Of a stretch of 64,000 nucleotides of DNA, positions 42,979 to 50,633 are shown in pieces. Location: contig DANL01000059.1 in NCBI GenBank assembly GCA_002499865.1, forward strand, positions 10,322 through 74,321, read 5' to 3'. The number at the start of each line of letters is the position of its first letter. Within the stretch, counting starts at the first letter, position 1. A program made the translations under genes and the position numbers. This DNA is from Euryarchaeota archaeon UBA121. Lineage in GTDB: Archaea > Thermoplasmatota > Poseidoniia > Poseidoniales > Thalassarchaeaceae. The notes under the pieces were generated by a model, which made no database searches, was not told the origin of the DNA, and saw only the letters and a list, made by a program, of their open reading frames with translations.

Positions 42979-43838
42979 GCTCTTTTTCTGGCCGTGATCA
43001 ACAACATGCCTGCAAACATCATTATCAGAGCACCGTCGATTATGTCCCCTGTACCTGCCTCGCCCCAAGCTTCTTTACTCTCCAAATTTGAGTACTCTGC
43101 CCATATCAACCTTGTATTATCGTCACAGTAAGTACCCTGCTCTACAGATTCAGAAAGCACGGTAATGACCTGCTCTCCGGAGCCATTAGACCACGCTACA
43201 GGAAAACCATCTTCAAATAATGTAGACAGGTACGAGTAAGGCGGATTTTCTATTATCCAATTAAAGGAGGTTATTCGTGCAGATTCAGAAAGGTTCCATG
43301 CACTAATTCCATCTTCGACCACCTCACTAGATCCATTTTGAGACACACTCCACTCCAGAACATACTCTGAATAGTTGTTCAATCCATACATATTCCAAAC
43401 GATATACAAAGTACCATTCTCGTTAAGATGAGAAGAAGTGCCCATTTCTAGCTCCTGTACAGGTTCCTCCTCAGAACACATTGTAATCACAGAACCCAAT
43501 CCAAAAGACACATTGTAGGAAGAAATAATCAAGCATAAGAACACGATTAGAGGGATAACTATGCGTCTTCTCTTAACCTTAATTTTTTGATTATTTTCCG
43601 ACTCCTGTGAACTTTCTGAATTGGGTATTTCTACTCCACCATTGCCGTTTAATGTGACGGTTCCAAGTTCTGGAGGCTTTACTGGAGGCTCTACTCCCAA
43701 GTTCTCTAAAGCATCCCTTCCATAAATTCTCTCAGCCATGTAGTAGAGCTCTTCGTCACCACTTATTTCAGAAGGTTGAATCGAACCATCTAGGACTCCC
43801 TTAATCCTCTCAGAGGCATCCATGGCGAGCGGTCTCAT
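42975..43838 (-). CDS. Membrane-anchored protein with extracytoplasmic domain, unknown
   Basis: 287 aa (ATG at 43823 five codons in is an alternative). A cytoplasmic N terminus of about 90 residues with a short helical motif ('DEELYYMAERIYGRDALENLG', region 28-48) and a Lys/Arg stop ('KVKRRR') precedes a transmembrane helix (about 93-113). An Asn/Ser/Trp-rich outside domain (120-255) with many N-x-S/T sites and two Cys follows, then a second helix and a short basic tail ('TARKRA'). The layout suggests a cell-surface protein, perhaps N-glycosylated. The C-terminal helix plus basic tail recalls sortase signals but has no PGF motif. Confidence 0.62.
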   Translation of the reverse strand: MRPLAMDASERIKGVLDGSIQPSEISGDEELYYMAERIYGRDALENLGVEPPVKPPELGTVTLNGNGGVEIPNSESSQESENNQKIKVKRRRIVIPLIVFLCLIISSYNVSFGLGSVITMCSEEEPVQELEMGTSSHLNENGTLYIVWNMYGLNNYSEYVLEWSVSQNGSSEVVEDGISAWNLSESARITSFNWIIENPPYSYLSTLFEDGFPVAWSNGSGEQVITVLSESVEQGTYCDDNTRLIWAEYSNLESKEAWGEAGTGDIIDGALIMMFAGMLLITARKRA

Positions 43839-43885
43839 AGATACTTCATGAATGAAACCCCATCAATGATGAAATTAATTACGAT

Positions 43886-44827
43886 TCAGGACATTAACGA
43901 TTCACACGAGATAGCAATATCTCCGTATGTTATTCCCATGGCATCCATCAGCTCCTGGGGAGTCCCGCTCTCGCCAAACCTATCTGAAACGCCCACCATC
44001 CTCAGAGGAGTTACGCCGTTATAGGAGACATGCTCAGCAACGGCACTCCCCAATCCTCCAATTACTGAATGATCCTCCGCTGTTACCAGCCCCTTGCATT
44101 TACCCGCAAGTTCGTCAATCAATTCTGTATCGAGTGGTTTGAGTGTGTGCATATCTACTACCGTGGCCTCAATACCTTTGGAGGATAAGTATTCAGCTGC
44201 TTTCATTGATTCAGATACCATAACTCCACATGAAATGATTGCTACATCCCCTCCCTCTCTCAGAACCGAGCCCTTTCCAATTTTCAAACTCTTACAGGTT
44301 TCTTGATCGTACATTCGAGGAGTTTTGTTCCTTGCCGTTCTTGTATATGATGGATTTTCGTGGTTTAGAAGCTGTACTGTCAGCTCTTCAGCCGAAAGAT
44401 CATCGCAGGGATGCATCACTGTCATTCCTGGTATAGTCCGATAGAGGGCCAAATCTTCTATTGATTGCGCACTACTTCCATCTGTGCCAGTGTGCACACC
44501 TCCATGACTTCCACACAAATGTACTACTAATCCCGGTCTGGCTACCCCGTTCCTCACTTGTTCGAAACCCCTCTCAGTAAAAATAGCGAATGTGCTAGCA
44601 AACGGGATTTTCCCAGATGATGCCATACCGGAGGCTACTAGGACCATATTTTGCTCTGCTATGCCAAGAGAAATTGTCCTCTCAGGATATAATTCCCTAA
44701 AATGACAAGATTTTGTAGATTTTCCAAGATCTGCTTCTAAGACAACAACTCTCGGATCACTGGACAATCTGAGTAGAGCCGAACCATATCCATCTCTGGA
44801 TGCACCACCTGTAGAGGGAGCACTCAT
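43886..44827 (-). CDS. Transketolase, C-terminal subunit
   Basis: 313-aa pyrimidine-binding plus C-terminal half of a split transketolase. 'DLGKSTKS', 'GIAEQNMVLVASGMASSGKIPF' (region about 56-77, with the ThDP-activating Glu), 'GSHGGVHTGTDGSSAQSIEDLAL' and 'TAEDHSVIGGLGSAVAE' are typical. With the N-terminal subunit (44824-45633) it would interconvert pentose, triose, hexose and erythrose phosphates. The two genes overlap by 4 bases. Distinguishing a transketolase from a DXS-like enzyme rests on family resemblance; archaea make isoprenoids by mevalonate, which argues against DXS. Confidence 0.9.
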   Translation of the reverse strand: MSAPSTGGASRDGYGSALLRLSSDPRVVVLEADLGKSTKSCHFRELYPERTISLGIAEQNMVLVASGMASSGKIPFASTFAIFTERGFEQVRNGVARPGLVVHLCGSHGGVHTGTDGSSAQSIEDLALYRTIPGMTVMHPCDDLSAEELTVQLLNHENPSYTRTARNKTPRMYDQETCKSLKIGKGSVLREGGDVAIISCGVMVSESMKAAEYLSSKGIEATVVDMHTLKPLDTELIDELAGKCKGLVTAEDHSVIGGLGSAVAEHVSYNGVTPLRMVGVSDRFGESGTPQELMDAMGITYGDIAISCESLMS

Positions 44828-45633
44828 GACAACTCCTCCAATGACAAACGCAACTCTTCATCAGTAGGTGCCTTACCATGAAAGGATGGATTATTTTCCA
44901 TAAATGACACTCCCTTTCCCTTCGTGGTATGCGCAATAATTGCAGTTGGAGAGCTAATATTATTCGACGACCACTCTATTGCCGAAACCACTTCTTCCAT
45001 TGAGTGGCCATCAATTTCTTTCACATCCCAACCGAAAGATGAGAGTTTCTTTGCTACATCTCCCACTTCCATTTGGACCTCAACAAAATCATCATTCTGT
45101 ATTCTGTTCCTGTCGACAATTAGATTCAATCTTCCAACTGAGTGAAAATCTGCGGCCATAGCAGCCTCCCAAAACTGTCCTTCTTGTATTTCCCCATCTC
45201 CGACCATGACCCAAATATCTCTATCACTAGAATCCATCCTTGCCGCCAGGGCGCATCCAAGACCGAAAGAAAGCCCCATTCCTAAACTACCAGCAGAAAA
45301 ATCAACTCCGTCTGTCCACTTCATATCTACATGCCCCTGACATACAGAGCCCATTTTTCTAAATGACATCATATCTGCCTCTGAAATAAACCCAACTTCA
45401 TGAAGGATGGAGTAAACTGCAGGACTAGCATGCCCCTTGCTCATCACAAACCTATCCCTGTCCTCCCAATCAGGATTTTCTACGTCAAATCGTAATTTAT
45501 TTGCATACAGTGCAACTAAAATATCAATGGCAGAGAGCGATCCTCCAGGATGACCGGCTCCAGCAGAATGAATCATTCTGACTATATGTCTCCGGCATTG
45601 ACGAGCCAACTCTTCTAGCTGAACGTTGTCCAT
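44824..45633 (-). CDS. Transketolase, N-terminal subunit
   Basis: 269 aa from ATG 45633 (a GTG at 45660 would add nine residues). It is the thiamine-diphosphate-binding half: 'GHPGGSLSAIDILVALY' (about 27-43), 'DRFVMSKGHASPAVYSIL', 'DFSAGSLGMGLSFGLG' and the ThDP motif 'VMVGDGEIQEGQFWEAAM' (GDG...N-like, about 140-157) with 'LIVDRNRIQNDD'. It forms an operon with the C-terminal subunit downstream. A/T-rich 'gattttcta' on the minus strand about 40 bases upstream may be its TATA element. Confidence 0.91.
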   Translation of the reverse strand: MDNVQLEELARQCRRHIVRMIHSAGAGHPGGSLSAIDILVALYANKLRFDVENPDWEDRDRFVMSKGHASPAVYSILHEVGFISEADMMSFRKMGSVCQGHVDMKWTDGVDFSAGSLGMGLSFGLGCALAARMDSSDRDIWVMVGDGEIQEGQFWEAAMAADFHSVGRLNLIVDRNRIQNDDFVEVQMEVGDVAKKLSSFGWDVKEIDGHSMEEVVSAIEWSSNNISSPTAIIAHTTKGKGVSFMENNPSFHGKAPTDEELRLSLEELS

Positions 45634-45723
45634 CAATGAAGTTCGGGTAACGGAATTCACATGCCTGCTAGAAAATCTAACTAATGATGCTTTCCGGAGT
45701 CACCCCCTTACGATGACAGACGA

Positions 45724-45733
45724 ATTCTTATGA
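45724..45733 (+). promoter_or_regulatory. TATA-like box of mqnE
   Basis: 'attcttatga' is centred about 33 bases before the mqnE ATG at 45762, predicting a start within a few bases of the ATG. Confidence 0.35.
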
Positions 45734-45761
45734 TGTCGATACCCGACCAGTAGTTGTTACT

Positions 45762-46976
45762 ATGCCACTCGACGACGACGCAGTTTCTAATTCAGACTGG
45801 AGAGGTAGGCTTTCAACTATGGATATTCCTTTGGCAGTATCTACAGATAATGTAACTCTAGATTGCCTCGAGACGCTCATCTATGAAGGTCGACTAACAT
45901 TCGAACAAGGTGTGAAACTGATGATTAATCCAAGTCTAAACTCTGTCACCTCATTGGCTGATATGGTGAAGAAAGCTAGGTTTCATGATTACGTATTTTT
46001 CAATGATAATCTGCATGTAAACTCCACAAATGTATGTGTTTTGGCTTGTAGGTTTTGTGCTTTCAGAAAGGGTCCAAGACACCCAGATGCCTATTCATTG
46101 GACGTCGATCAGTATCTCGAAAGAGTCAGGCCCTATTCATCTAGAATCGACGAAGTACATACTGTTGGTGGATTACACCCAACATGGACTGTTGCTGAGT
46201 ATTGTGAATTGTTCTCAAATCTAAAAGATGAATTTCCACACATTCACATTAAGGCACTAACTGCAGTCGAGATTAAGCATCTATCGATCAGGTCATCTCT
46301 TTCTTTCTCAGAGACTCTATCTAGGCTTTCTGAGGCAGGTCTTAATTCACTTCCTGGAGGTGGTGCAGAGATTCTAGTAGACAGTGTCAGGGACCGTATC
46401 TGTATGGGCAAGGAATCTTCAGATGAGTATCTAGATATTCATGGGGTGGCTCATTCACTGGGCATTCCGACTAACTGTACAATGTTGTTTGGTACCGTTG
46501 AATCTGTGGAAGATCGGATTAACCATTTGTTGAGACTTAGAGAGCAACAAGATGCAACATCCGGGTTTCAGTGTTTTGTCCCTTATCCATTCTTACCTGA
46601 CAAGACGAGACTGCCTGAAGCACAGCTCGCTACAGGGCAAGAGATAATACGCATGATTTCTGTCTCTAGACTAATGCTAGACAATATACCTCATATCAAG
46701 GCATATAGGATGAATATTGGAGACAAACTCGCCTCCTATGCAATTAACTGTGGCGCTGACGATGTTGACGGAACCGTTGGCCATGAAGAAATAATGCATG
46801 AGGCTGGCAGTAAGACAAGCCTCACCACCAGCTCCGAACAACTGGCCAGAATGGTAATTTCATCAGGCGCTACACCAGTAAAGAGAAACTCCTCTTACTC
46901 ACAATTTGAAATAATCAGTCTACCAGAAGAAAACTCATCCCAGGTCCTCCCCGTCATCACAGTCGAGGTTCCCTAA
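45762..46976 (+). CDS. mqnE: Aminodeoxyfutalosine synthase MqnE
   Basis: Radical-SAM enzyme (404 aa) joining 3-enolpyruvyl-benzoate to SAM in the futalosine route to menaquinone. The cluster ligands are 'CVLACRFCAF' (Cys-x3-Cys-x2-Cys, about 92-101). MqnE hallmarks are 'HTVGGLHP' (about 127-134), 'IKALTAVEIKHL', 'LPGGGAEILVD', 'DNIPHIKAYRMNIGDKLA' and 'GADDVDGTVGHEEIMHEAG'. These separate it from MqnC and CofH. mqnA begins directly after its stop codon, so they form an operon. Confidence 0.93.
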   Translation: MPLDDDAVSNSDWRGRLSTMDIPLAVSTDNVTLDCLETLIYEGRLTFEQGVKLMINPSLNSVTSLADMVKKARFHDYVFFNDNLHVNSTNVCVLACRFCAFRKGPRHPDAYSLDVDQYLERVRPYSSRIDEVHTVGGLHPTWTVAEYCELFSNLKDEFPHIHIKALTAVEIKHLSIRSSLSFSETLSRLSEAGLNSLPGGGAEILVDSVRDRICMGKESSDEYLDIHGVAHSLGIPTNCTMLFGTVESVEDRINHLLRLREQQDATSGFQCFVPYPFLPDKTRLPEAQLATGQEIIRMISVSRLMLDNIPHIKAYRMNIGDKLASYAINCGADDVDGTVGHEEIMHEAGSKTSLTTSSEQLARMVISSGATPVKRNSSYSQFEIISLPEENSSQVLPVITVEVP

Positions 46977-47780
46977 ATGAGTTGGAAGGACGTAATTGGC
47001 AGGGTATCTTTCTCTAACTGTGACCCTATCTTCGACGGCATAAGTCCTGAGTGGAAAATCCTCTCAGCACCACCAGCATGGTTAACTGGTCATGTGATGA
47101 GAAGGGACTGTATTACTGCCCCCATTCCATCCGCAGATTATGCATCCAACAGTGAAAAACTGATGCTACTTCCAGATATTGGTATTGTTAGTAACGGTGA
47201 AGTTGGCTCTGTACTACTATTCGGCAACCGTCCTATAGAAAATATGAGGGATATTGCACTACCAACTGACTCATCGACTTCCAAGGTATTACTAAGTTGG
47301 ATAATAAAGAATCGTGGTTTAGATCCGAAATTCATTGAGACCGGACCGAACATAAATTCCATGTTGGAAAAATGTGATGGGGCTCTTCTTATAGGAGATA
47401 GAGCGATTTTAGCTTCAATTTCCCATCCAGAACTAGTGAAAATGGATTTAGGAGCTGAATGGACCAGAATCACAGGGCTACCAATGGTCTTTGGAGTATT
47501 CGTAGCTAGAAGGGACTCCCCAGAGGGAATTTTGAGAGATGCACACTCTGAAATGATCAAACAAGTCAAACTCTTTGAAAGTGATCAAAAATGGAGATCT
47601 TCTGTAATATCCCGTACATCCAAGAAACTCGGATTTCCTGAAGAAAGGGTTGAAGAATATTTTAGGGAGGAGGTTAGGAATAGAATGTCTCAAGATGATA
47701 TCGACGGCCTCTTATTATTTCTAAAAGAGGCATGTGGGATGCTTGAGCCACCAGTCTGGCTTGAACTTCATTCTGAGTAA
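46977..47780 (+). CDS. mqnA: Chorismate dehydratase MqnA
   Basis: 267-aa periplasmic-binding-protein-fold enzyme converting chorismate to 3-enolpyruvyl-benzoate, the first step of futalosine menaquinone synthesis. 'GRVSFSNCDPIFDGI' (about 8-22) matches the MqnA N-terminal substrate loop, and 'LLPDIGIVSNGEVGSVLLF', 'ALLIGDRAIL' and 'WTRITGLPMVFGVFVAR' are strongly family-like. It follows mqnE without a gap. The 3' end overlaps by 13 bases the convergent DOHH-like gene. Confidence 0.9.
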   Translation: MSWKDVIGRVSFSNCDPIFDGISPEWKILSAPPAWLTGHVMRRDCITAPIPSADYASNSEKLMLLPDIGIVSNGEVGSVLLFGNRPIENMRDIALPTDSSTSKVLLSWIIKNRGLDPKFIETGPNINSMLEKCDGALLIGDRAILASISHPELVKMDLGAEWTRITGLPMVFGVFVARRDSPEGILRDAHSEMIKQVKLFESDQKWRSSVISRTSKKLGFPEERVEEYFREEVRNRMSQDDIDGLLLFLKEACGMLEPPVWLELHSE

Positions 47781-48247
47781 TTCAGTTTCCTGCTGGAAAC
47801 CCATTCTAGTAGGTCTAGTGCTACTTCGCATGACTCTGCAACAACGATATCTTTGTCCTCCTTGAATCTCTCTAGGACGCCGAGAGCCGTTCTATCGCCT
47901 ATAGCTCCTAGAGCCTCTGCCGCTTCGTGTCTGACCATGACATCCTCTTCATAATCCTCAAGTCTTTCAATCAAGTAAGGTACCGCCGTTGAATCCTGCA
48001 TTTGACCCATTACATATGCTATTTCATGCTTCAAAAGTGCTGATGTCGATGAAAAGGCAGCCGCCAGAGCTTCCACTGAATCATTACCGCCAATATTTCT
48101 GAGTGCGAATAAGGCCCTCATTCTCTGAAACATCTTCTCTTCTTCATCGCATAAAGTTGCCCTGAGTCTAGAGACGTCATTGACAGTGCTTGGTGGAGCA
48201 GGATCCACAGAATCAAACTCACTGACCTCAGGCCTCTTCTCATCCAT
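47768..48247 (-). CDS. Half-size deoxyhypusine-hydroxylase-like HEAT-repeat protein
   Basis: 159 aa, four HEAT-like helix pairs. It resembles one half of eukaryotic deoxyhypusine hydroxylase (DOHH) nearly block by block: 'SVDPAPP' (13-19), 'MRALFALRNIGG' (43-54), 'SALLKHEIAYVMGQMQD' (69-85), 'MVRHEAAEALGAIGD' (104-118), 'VAESCEVALDLLEW'. The diiron-ligand pairs are His74-Glu75 and His107-Glu108, exactly 33 residues apart as in the human enzyme. Eukaryotic DOHH has two such halves on one chain, so this would need to dimerise to build one diiron site. The likely substrate is deoxyhypusinated aIF5A. It begins 2 bases after mqnD. A generic HEAT or PBS-lyase-like role remains possible. Confidence 0.8.
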   Translation of the reverse strand: MDEKRPEVSEFDSVDPAPPSTVNDVSRLRATLCDEEEKMFQRMRALFALRNIGGNDSVEALAAAFSSTSALLKHEIAYVMGQMQDSTAVPYLIERLEDYEEDVMVRHEAAEALGAIGDRTALGVLERFKEDKDIVVAESCEVALDLLEWVSSRKLNYSE

Positions 48248-48249
48248 GT

Positions 48250-49107
48250 TTATTCACCCGAACCAACGAAAACAATTGAATCTACGTCTAAATCAGTTCT
48301 GACCATGCCTATTTCTTGACCCTTTCGAAGGAATAATCGAATAGCTTCCCTCCCGTCATCTCCATAGTCAAGAGTTCTTTTATTCACATACATGCCGACA
48401 AATTCCTCGTTTGTTTCATCATCTATTCCTCTTCCCCATTCCTTAGCAAATTTTAATGCATCCTCAGGGTTTGAGAGTGAATGCTCAATGCTATTTCTTA
48501 CATCATCAGTAATTTTCCCACACATTTCTAATCCTAGATCTTTCCTTACCACATTACCTCCCAAAGGTAGAGGCAGACCTGTTTCTTCATTCCACCATAT
48601 TCCCAAGTCTAGAACTAGATTAACCCCCTCGTCCTTCCAGGTTAGTTGTCCTTCGTGAATAATGACCCCCACATCATACTCCCCACGCTTAACCGATGGC
48701 ATAATCTCATCAAATGGTACCACCCTGTAGTCAACATCTCCCAGAGCCAACCTTAGTGATAGATACGCGCTAGTCCCAACTCCGGGAATTGCGAAAACCT
48801 TGCTTTTTGCTTCTTCTATGGTCATTTCTTCTCTCGAAATTATCATCGGCCCATATCCCTCTCCCATCGAAGCGCCGCAGTTCATCAAATGGTACTTATC
48901 AGAAATATCGGGGAATGAGTGTATGCTAACTGCGGAAACTTCGTAATCGCCTTTCATTGCATGCTGGTTCAAAGTCTCAATATCCAATAGGACATGTTCG
49001 TATCTTCTATTTCCAGTGTCTATTACGCCAGTTGTCATTGCATGGAACATGAATGCGTCATCCGGGTCTGGTGAGTGTCCAACTCTGTACACAGTCTCAT
49101 CGCTCAT
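48250..49107 (-). CDS. mqnD: 1,4-dihydroxy-6-naphthoate synthase MqnD
   Basis: 285 aa from ATG 49107 (ATG at 49113 also possible; the longer open frame to 49302 overlaps a divergent gene and lacks family similarity). It converts cyclic de-hypoxanthinyl-futalosine to 1,4-dihydroxy-6-naphthoate. The N terminus 'VGHSPDPDDAFMFHAM' is the MqnD substrate motif, followed by 'DIETLNQHAMKGDYEVSAVSIHSFP' region, 'GEGYGPMIISRE', 'AIPGVGTSAYLSLRLAL' and 'IHEGQLTW'. It is coupled to the downstream DOHH-like gene. The Cys-dependent or His residues are not otherwise unusual. Confidence 0.92.
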   Translation of the reverse strand: MSDETVYRVGHSPDPDDAFMFHAMTTGVIDTGNRRYEHVLLDIETLNQHAMKGDYEVSAVSIHSFPDISDKYHLMNCGASMGEGYGPMIISREEMTIEEAKSKVFAIPGVGTSAYLSLRLALGDVDYRVVPFDEIMPSVKRGEYDVGVIIHEGQLTWKDEGVNLVLDLGIWWNEETGLPLPLGGNVVRKDLGLEMCGKITDDVRNSIEHSLSNPEDALKFAKEWGRGIDDETNEEFVGMYVNKRTLDYGDDGREAIRLFLRKGQEIGMVRTDLDVDSIVFVGSGE

Positions 49108-49168
49108 GTGCATACGCGTGCAAGACGATTCAAAACTCCTCCGTGTCATAACTCTCTGTAGTAAGAGT

Positions 49169-49176
49169 GAATAATC
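49169..49176 (+). promoter_or_regulatory. TATA-like element before the gene at 49196
   Basis: 'gaataatc' is centred about 24 bases before the ATG at 49196, the spacing expected for a leaderless archaeal transcript. This favours the small gene over the long 5' extension of mqnD on the other strand. Confidence 0.35.
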
Positions 49177-49195
49177 GCTACTATGACGAGTAGAC

Positions 49196-49393
49196 ATGCC
49201 GGACCCCGACAAGCTATCCACGGCCACAGGCCAGCTTGGTCCTATCTGCTTCGTCACAGGAAAGCCGATTACATTCTCAGAAGCTATAGTTGTTGATGAC
49301 AAATATGTGTGTTACGAGGCATACGTGGAATTGATGGGCCAGGGCTCCGCTACTGATTCTCGTGAAGTCCCATCCAAGCTACCTCTGGAATGA
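49196..49393 (+). CDS. Small conserved-looking protein upstream of primase, unknown
   Basis: 65 aa, ATG start. It contains 'CFVTGKPITFSEAIVVDDKYVC' (region 18-39), two Cys 21 residues apart framing a beta-hairpin-like segment reminiscent of a treble-clef half-knuckle, followed by 'YEAYVELMGQG'. I do not recognise the family. It is 37 bases upstream of priS on the same strand and has a plausible TATA element, so a primase-linked accessory role is possible but unproven. Confidence 0.55.
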   Translation: MPDPDKLSTATGQLGPICFVTGKPITFSEAIVVDDKYVCYEAYVELMGQGSATDSREVPSKLPLE

Positions 49394-49430
49394 TGGGCAC
49401 CTTCATGAATGACTGTCCCCCCTAGGTAAC

Positions 49431-50603
49431 GTGGCCATCGGTTGGAGTAGGTATGCACTTAGATTTGGGGACTACTATCGTTCCTTGTCTACCGGTGATT
49501 TGTGGACGCCACCAAGGCTACGTTCTAGAGAGTGGATGTTCATACCATGGGGTTCTAAACCCCCTGACAGACATCGAGCATTGCCGACTAAAGTTGATTT
49601 ACTGAAGTATTTACAGACAAGGTCGCCACATTCATGCTTTCATAGTACGGCATATTATAATGACCCTAGCCAAAGAAAAATGGTTGAGAAGGGCTGGTTA
49701 GGTGCAGATTTAATATTCGATCTTGACGGAGACCACCTTCCCGGTGTTTCTGATAATGACTTCCCAGGAATGATGGAGAAAATTCAGGAACAGGCATGGA
49801 GTCTTTGGTCAGATTTTCTTCATCCGGAGTTCGGATTTAATGAGAGATATGTACAGACAACTTTCTCAGGCCACAGAGGATTCCATATTCATGTTAGAGA
49901 TCCATCTTTGATGCATCTTGACTCAAACGCTAGAAGGGAGCTAGTGAACTATATCACCGGCGTCGGAATTGACGTTCAATCTGTAATGTCAGGGCCCAAT
50001 ATTGGATGGTCCGAAAGGATAGATCTGGGATTTGATGATGTAGTTGGAAAACTGGCTGATATATCATCAGGAGAAAACCCGGTAGAATCCATAAATATGT
50101 TACATTCTAGCCTCAAATCAAGGAACTTCTCATGTTCTAAGGAACAGATCAAGAAATTGGCCTCTGAATCCATCGCAGGGGGACGAATTGATAGATTGAG
50201 GGAAGATAATAGTAGGACTGTCTTCACAACCAAGAAACTCAATGAGGCATTTTGGGAATTGGTCAAGGGAGCTCCATTAGCCGTTGGAGAGACTGATGAA
50301 AATGTGACAGTAGATATCAAGAGAGTTATCAGATGGGTGGGTAGCTTACATGGTAAATCAGGTCTGAGAGTTACAGAGTTCCCACTTTCTAGATTGGAGC
50401 CGGGAAGAAGTAACTCATTCGATGCGATGTCCGAGTCGTCTGTTTTTAGTACACAGAATAGCTGCAAAGTAGAATTAATTGTTGATGATGTGACAACTAG
50501 GATATCAGGTCAGGAAGTCTCAGGATCTTCAGGCGATGTATTCGAAGTTCATGAGTCCATGGCAACTTTCCTGGGGCTCAAAGGTTGGGCAATCATGCAC
50601 TAA
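49431..50603 (+). CDS. priS: DNA primase small (catalytic) subunit PriS
   Basis: 390-aa archaeo-eukaryotic primase catalytic subunit that makes RNA/DNA primers. 'SREWMFIPWG' (about 32-41) and 'HSTAYYNDP' precede the metal-binding 'GADLIFDLDGDHLPG' (about 92-106, Asp-x-Asp). 'QTTFSGHRGFHIHVRDP' contains the conserved 'SGHRGFHIHV' nucleotide-binding block, and 'RVIRWVGSLHGKSGL' the third motif with the SLHxKxG signature. GTG start at 49431 after 'CCTAGGTAAC'. Confidence 0.95.
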   Translation: MAIGWSRYALRFGDYYRSLSTGDLWTPPRLRSREWMFIPWGSKPPDRHRALPTKVDLLKYLQTRSPHSCFHSTAYYNDPSQRKMVEKGWLGADLIFDLDGDHLPGVSDNDFPGMMEKIQEQAWSLWSDFLHPEFGFNERYVQTTFSGHRGFHIHVRDPSLMHLDSNARRELVNYITGVGIDVQSVMSGPNIGWSERIDLGFDDVVGKLADISSGENPVESINMLHSSLKSRNFSCSKEQIKKLASESIAGGRIDRLREDNSRTVFTTKKLNEAFWELVKGAPLAVGETDENVTVDIKRVIRWVGSLHGKSGLRVTEFPLSRLEPGRSNSFDAMSESSVFSTQNSCKVELIVDDVTTRISGQEVSGSSGDVFEVHESMATFLGLKGWAIMH

Positions 50604-50633
50604 TGGGGGTACTTAGGCATACTTAATCACAGA

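Noticed and set aside
42975..43838. PGF-CTERM archaeosortase substrate
   Set aside because: No Pro-Gly-Phe motif precedes the last helix; kept only as a low-interest possibility for another tail type.
43886..45633. 1-deoxy-xylulose-5-phosphate synthase split in two
   Set aside because: Sequence motifs fit the common archaeal split transketolase, and the window shows mevalonate-type isoprenoid genes.
49108..49302. 65-residue N-terminal extension of MqnD
   Set aside because: MqnD family proteins begin near 'VGHSPDPDD'; the extension overlaps a plausible small gene with its own TATA-like element.
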